The notes under the pieces: generated by a model | What the model was told of the DNA's origin: nothing | The model's database searches: none | Seen by the model: the letters and a program-made list of their open reading frames with translations, nothing else | Translations under genes and position numbers: made by a program | Assembly: GCA_950106755.1 (NCBI GenBank) | Contig: OX467083.1 | Location: 48,002,555-48,066,554 of the forward strand | Reading direction: 5' to 3' | From: Climacium dendroides | Taxonomy: Eukaryota; Streptophyta; Bryopsida; Hypnales; Climaciaceae | DNA length: 64,000 nucleotides | Shown here: in pieces, positions 59,252 to 64,000 of the stretch | How the letters are laid out: the number at the start of each line of letters is the position of its first letter | Position numbering within the stretch: the first letter of the stretch is position 1

Positions 59252-61496
59252 TGTAGTCTAGATTTTTGCTTCTTCACAAAACACCCAGGACTATAATATA
59301 GGGGTTCTAAAATCTAAGGGAATGGTCAAATCGTCTATTGTTTTGCAGCTAGAAGTCACTTGTTTTCAAGATTAGAAGGGGATTTACTATAATATTTCAC
59401 AAACAACAAGGAATAATATATTCACTCTTATACCCACTAATATAATTTGGTGGCCAGTCCTTTAAATAATGCTATGGACGCGTGAAATGCAGTCCCAATC
59501 CTACCTAGTATTCTAGAGGAGTTTTTCAACAATTTGTCAGGTTTGACCACAATTTGTCATGCACATGATCTAATACTAGACAAATGCAAATATATAATAT
59601 ATTTATATAATTGTATACAATTCCTTAATTATTGGTGATTTGTGTTACCAAGACAATTTGTCCAATCACTAATTAACTAGCTTAATTACTAGTTTAGATG
59701 AGTAACAAACCAGTCTCGGTCCTACAACAATTTGTCTCTATCTAATGCAATGGGAATGAGTATTTTATGCAATTCTTCCAAGCTTAGAACACTCTGCACA
59801 TTCACAACAATTTGTCAAAGTACACGATTCATACAAATACAGGAATCAGCCAAAGGCACATGATCTCATTGCCAACCTTACCATTTCAAATTAATTTTCA
59901 GACTAATTGTCTTATCCAAAATGAAATCACTCCATTTGGACCTATCCTCACAACTGCAAGGCAACCTCAATTTAATTCCACTCAGCAACTAATTTCCCCA
60001 ATTGTTGTGCTAACTGGTAAGACAATTAGTCATATTTAATATTCACCAAATCAGGGCACACTTCTTATGCCCCAATTCACTCACTAATATGAACTAATCA
60101 CTAGTTCAAATTGACTCTTCAAAATCAACCCTTTGACAATTTGTTTAATTACTTCAAAATTATAAATTAGAGATCAACATACAATTTGTTAAATTTTCCA
60201 ATCAAGAAATAAATTATTTAACAAATTGAAAGATCACCATAAACTATTATTGACTTTCTTGTAGCCATACAATTTAATCCACATACCCATCGATTTGATT
60301 CACACAATCACACATACACATAATCCAATTCACAATTCAATTTAAATTCACAAAGACAATTCGTTTGCATCCGGCTAGTCCTCCTGGATCTTAATAATCA
60401 AGTAAGACGACTTGTCCTACAACTTATAATCAATCTTTACAATTAAGACAATTTGTTAAGTTTGAACTTACTAGGTGTTGAGTAATCTTTTGTTGTTCTT
60501 CACGATTTTACTCCAATCTGGTTCTCGCACTTGACCATTAGTCTTCCGCACCATGAGACTCCATCAACAACGATATCGTGTATGGACTCTCATCATCTCA
60601 ACTAAACTTACTCTTAATTTTTAAAATGAATCACACAAAATCCAAGCAATATTCACGGCCTGCTTGTTTTAAATACTCAATTCAAGACTTATAACAACTG
60701 GACAAAAATAGTCTATGCAATTGATACAATCACGGTCAATCGTCCAATTATTTAATTTGTGTTTGCAGAGACTGACAATTGGTCAAGGACGATTGGTTGT
60801 ATGCACACACAGACAATTATAAAATCCGACCTTAATATCACAATTGAATTGCAAGTGTCGAATTCGAAAGTCAAATCACCAAATCAATTTACAATTACAA
60901 TTTGTCACAAAGAATTTCAATTATACAACTCATCTATCCAATTTCTAGAATACCGTAATGCACATGCATACAAAAAGAAGAATATCTGCACAATTTGTCA
61001 ATGACCCACAAATTGCACTTTCCAATAATAAAATTGATGCAAAATCACACGACCAAACCCACAAAGGATCAACTCTCAAACACACACAGGTGTTCACACA
61101 GATTCACCCACAAACCAAGCAAGACCCATACAAGATCAACCACTACACTTCGTTCAAAAACAATTTATATAGAAGGAATTCACAATTTACAATGTAGCAA
61201 AAATTCACAAAACACTGTAGAGCAAAAACGACCTGAAAAGTAAGAGTGAGTGAGAGAGAGCAAAATGACAAATCGACTGCCTATATGCTACTGCAAAAGC
61301 TGCAGCTTTCCGATATCAATAGCAACTAAGACAATTCATCACCTTCCCTATCTAACAAGGATAAAGCTCTTAAAATCTCTAGACCAATTGTCTTTTACAT
61401 TCATTCCTGTTCATTTTCTACTTCCTATTAGTATTCATCTATCCTTTTAACTACAACAGACAATTAGTGAAAAATTCAAAAATTTGAACGCTCACA
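59252..61496. mobile_element. Solo-LTR-like element, 2,245 bp (copy 2)
   Basis: Same length as in copy 1, with TG...CA ends and an exact TTAAC duplication on both sides (59247-59251 and 61497-61501). It was duplicated together with the surrounding segment, so the insertion predates the duplication. Confidence 0.72.
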
Positions 61497-62999
61497 TTAA
61501 CTCAATTTTCAATATTTTTGGATAAGAATAAAAACATTAGGTATAAATTGTTTATTACAACATTACAACCATTGGGATTGGCATTTTTCAATTCCATAAC
61601 TAAATTGTTTAACAATTTAGTATTTTGAAACATTTTCTATTTCTTTCTACTTACTATTTATTTCCTATATGTTGTACAATTCCAAATGATGTAAAATTTT
61701 CAAGCATATAGCCAACGTGTCTTGGAAAATGAATTCAAAGACTTACAATCATTTTGGACACTTTTTCATACAAATGGGACCTTGTGAAGTACAGTTGCAA
61801 GTTTTTTCAAAGGATCAAAAAAGGATTTTTGTCACTTCAAATGTTAATATCTTGCAATTTACACAAAAGAAAATTTTTGAATTTTTTTCATATTTTTTCA
61901 AACCTATGTACTACAAGATCCTACATTTACATGTGTCTATAAATGTTTTTTCTCTAAAATTTGGTACTTGTAATAGGATTGGCAATTTTAAATCATTTTT
62001 GGTGAAAACATAGTAAAAAAACATTAGGGGGTTAAAACTCATAGTAAGGTGTTGATGGCAAATGGTTAGATTGCATTGGTATATTAGCCATTGGATCCTT
62101 TGGATTTTGAGTAAACCATCTTTCTTTGTAGTTATTTGTTGATTTACATGTTTGGTCAAGAGTCAGTCGATTTTCTAAAATTTGATTGGTGGAACATTTT
62201 CTAAAATCTGATTGGTGAAAAGTGACAAACTCTTGATCTAGAACTACAGTTAATTTTCACTACAGTAGAAGGTCAAGAGTCTGTCGATTTTCACCAATCA
62301 GATTTTAGGAATCTATGAATTCAACCTCTCAACCCTTCACACTAGTTGGCACAATCTAAAGCCATCGCCCTCCAAATTGACAATATGGCAAAAAAATAAC
62401 TACATGGCGACAGACTCTCAACCATAGTTTAGATTGGCCAAAAATGAAGACCGAAACTATGATTGAGCTTCCATCAAATTTTTTCCTTAAAAATGAGAAA
62501 CTTTCCATTAATATTTGCTATTCCTATTTTTTATTGCCTATGAAGAGCTTATTTCTTTGGACGCTCACCAAAGGTTTGGCCACTCACTCCCATAGCCTCT
62601 CAACTTGGACAACCATAAGTTGGTGTGAAGTAGCCCTTAAAAGAAGCAAAAAATGGAACTTACCATAAATGTACTATCACTTATTCCAATACTAAAGCTT
62701 ATATTAACCCTTAAACGTCAAGGTGGACGTTAAGCAGACATTTGGCATCCAATGGATGATAAAGGATCTCTCCATGTAGGACAAAAGTACAACTGTTCAT
62801 CCTCAGAATTTCATGTGGAAAAGTGAGATCTTCTCCAGTACTTTGACTTCCAATGAATGCTTTAGCAATTTTTTGAGCTTAGTCATGATTCACACAGCCA
62901 TCAAACCTAATGATTTCATCCAAGGTCACCCCATTGTCCTTTAAGGGTTAATGATGTGGATGAATTCTATGGATGAAAACTGGAGAGAGGAAACTGAAG

Positions 63000-63345
63000 G
63001 CAAGCTTTCAAAATGCTACTTGTTCATCTGTCATCTTGTAGGGTCCTTGTCCTTGTCGTTTTCACCAAGCCACCTGTGGATGGTGGCTTTGTACCCCCCC
63101 TTTTTTTTATCTATATCTTAAATTTGTTTGTTTGTTTGTCATGTTCAGATTTCCCGAATTGTGTATTCCCTAGTTGTGTACTTGGTATCATCGGAAAGCT
63201 TTGGACAAGGAGGTGTGCACGGTCTTTGTTTCGTGGCATTCCAACTCAAGGTGAGAAAGTTATGCATTTTTTTGAGTTATTTTCTCTTCTAAAAAATTAA
63301 AAAAATTACTCTTACTTTTGTTTTGACTGTGGCAACGGCACAGGG
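63000..63345. other. Right flank of duplication copy 2
   Basis: A 95-codon plus-strand frame (63013-63300) contains hydrophobic stretches but no recognised domain. It lies directly after the breakpoint and is not convincing as a gene. Confidence 0.35.
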
Positions 63346-63347
63346 CA

Positions 63348-63640
63348 CACCACATTAAAATTGGTAAATAGTATTGGCTACACTAATTGTCAACAATAAC
63401 ACTAATTGTGATTTACAAGGTTAGTGTTAGAACATTATTTACCCATTCTAACACTATTTTAACTCTATAGTAAAATTTGGTCATCCGAGAGGCGGAAATT
63501 ATAATTTCCTAGAGGAGGGCCAAAGTTTGATAGCGGGAGTTAAGTGCCCCAACACTATTTACACATAAGTTAGAAAATAGTGTTGAGGGTAAAAAACAAC
63601 TAATTATCACCCAACACTATTTACCAATTTTGGTGTAGTT
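63348..63640. mobile_element. Small MITE (~290 bp)
   Basis: The left end, near ACATTAAAATTGGTAAATAG, and the inverted right end ACACCAAAATTGGTAAATAG form terminal inverted repeats of about 28 bp. The motif AACACTA or TAGTGTT recurs internally. The target duplication is unclear. The outer bases (CTACACC) could be a decayed CACTA-type end. Confidence 0.6.
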
Positions 63641-64000
63641 GCAATGAAATTCCATTTCATTTGTGTAAAATAAAATTTTAAAAAATGATGCTACTCAGGA
63701 ATGTTATGCATGACATCTTTCCAGTTCGAGAGTTGGGGACAAAACTTATCATCAGCTGCAGCAGAGAAATGAACTGCAGTCAGGCCACTGAAAGGAAAGC
63801 TCAGTCTAGAATAGTCTTCATGAGGTTGGCAACATGATAATAGTTCACATGCCAGACTGACTGACTGCTCTCATCACAGATTTTTATTTCAGTACTGTAG
63901 TTGGGGAAAGGCCTGATCATCGCTTTCACGGATGGGTCCGATAGCTTACCGTCAGGGATCCCAGAAACTAGGTCATGGAATTTGGTGCAATATGCTACTT
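63641..64000. other. Unassigned window end
   Basis: Moderate GC, no open frame of note. A gene extending beyond the window cannot be excluded. Confidence 0.3.

Larger units (their letters stand above)
55778..62999 (+). repeat. Segmental duplication, copy 2 (5,857 bp plus CACTA insertion)
   Basis: Direct near-identical copy of 24190-30047. It begins abruptly at TTGCCAATTCATTT after unrelated sequence and ends at GAAACTGAAG. It lacks the dispersed-repeat flank present left of copy 1, which suggests it is the derived copy. A CACTA element with its target duplication accounts for the extra length. Confidence 0.92.

Noticed and set aside
24190..62999. The 5.86-kb direct repeats as LTRs of one giant retrotransposon
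   Set aside because: No TG...CA ends, no target duplication and no gag-pol between them. Copy 1 continues leftward into older repeat sequence, and the interior consists of unrelated transposons.

Overview
This window is nuclear DNA from a plant. The evidence is a thylakoid-type Deg1 protease gene with plastid-targeting sequence, a plant-like ENY2/SUS1 gene, GT-AG spliced genes with introns of up to 1.1 kb, CACTA (En/Spm) transposons, and interstitial plant-type telomere repeats (CCCTAAA). The species cannot be named from sequence. The large AT-rich repeat load and low gene density would suit a repeat-rich land plant, possibly non-flowering, but that is inference. I saw no rRNA, tRNA or CRISPR.

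Layout: (1) 1-3.8 kb: a four-exon EF-hand membrane-protein gene on the minus strand, whose first coding exon is tandemly duplicated. (2) 3.8-7.1 kb: AT-rich dispersed repeat with inverted-repeat and mariner-like MITEs. (3) 7.1-8.9 kb: the complete four-exon ENY2 gene on the plus strand. (4) 9-17 kb: diverged AT-rich repeat in both orientations, holding a 592-bp hAT-like MITE, a second mariner-like MITE and a 95-bp hairpin. (5) 17.5-22.6 kb: a complete eight-exon Deg1 gene on the minus strand. (6) 23.1-30.05 kb: a long AT-rich repeat containing a solo-LTR-like element and ending at interstitial telomere repeats. Its last 5.86 kb are duplicated almost perfectly at 55.8-63.0 kb, where a 1,362-bp CACTA element has since inserted. 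(7) 30.9-35.6 kb: eight ~206-bp units, each with two near-palindromes, directly upstream of a TATA box and a decayed transposase-like gene. (8) 36.1-49.3 kb: the remains of a large CACTA transposon, with a TNP2 transposase pseudogene on minus and a TNP1-like pseudogene on plus, diverging, and invaded by two smaller CACTA elements with exact 3-bp target duplications. (9) 49.3-54.9 kb: a second CACTA remnant split by a CCGG-rich block that carries a gag-like ORF with one in-frame TAG. (10) 55.8-64 kb: the second duplicate copy and a small terminal MITE.

Only three genes look intact and host-derived: the EF-hand protein, ENY2 and Deg1. The other coding sequence belongs to mobile elements, all broken by stop codons or frameshift. 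Deg1 (lumenal protease), ENY2 (SAGA/TREX-2 subunit) and the EF-hand protein have no evident shared pathway, and their adjacency appears incidental.

The most unusual structure is the regularly spaced palindrome array abutting the promoter of the decayed transposase-like gene. It may be the regulatory or transposase-binding end of a poorly described DNA transposon.
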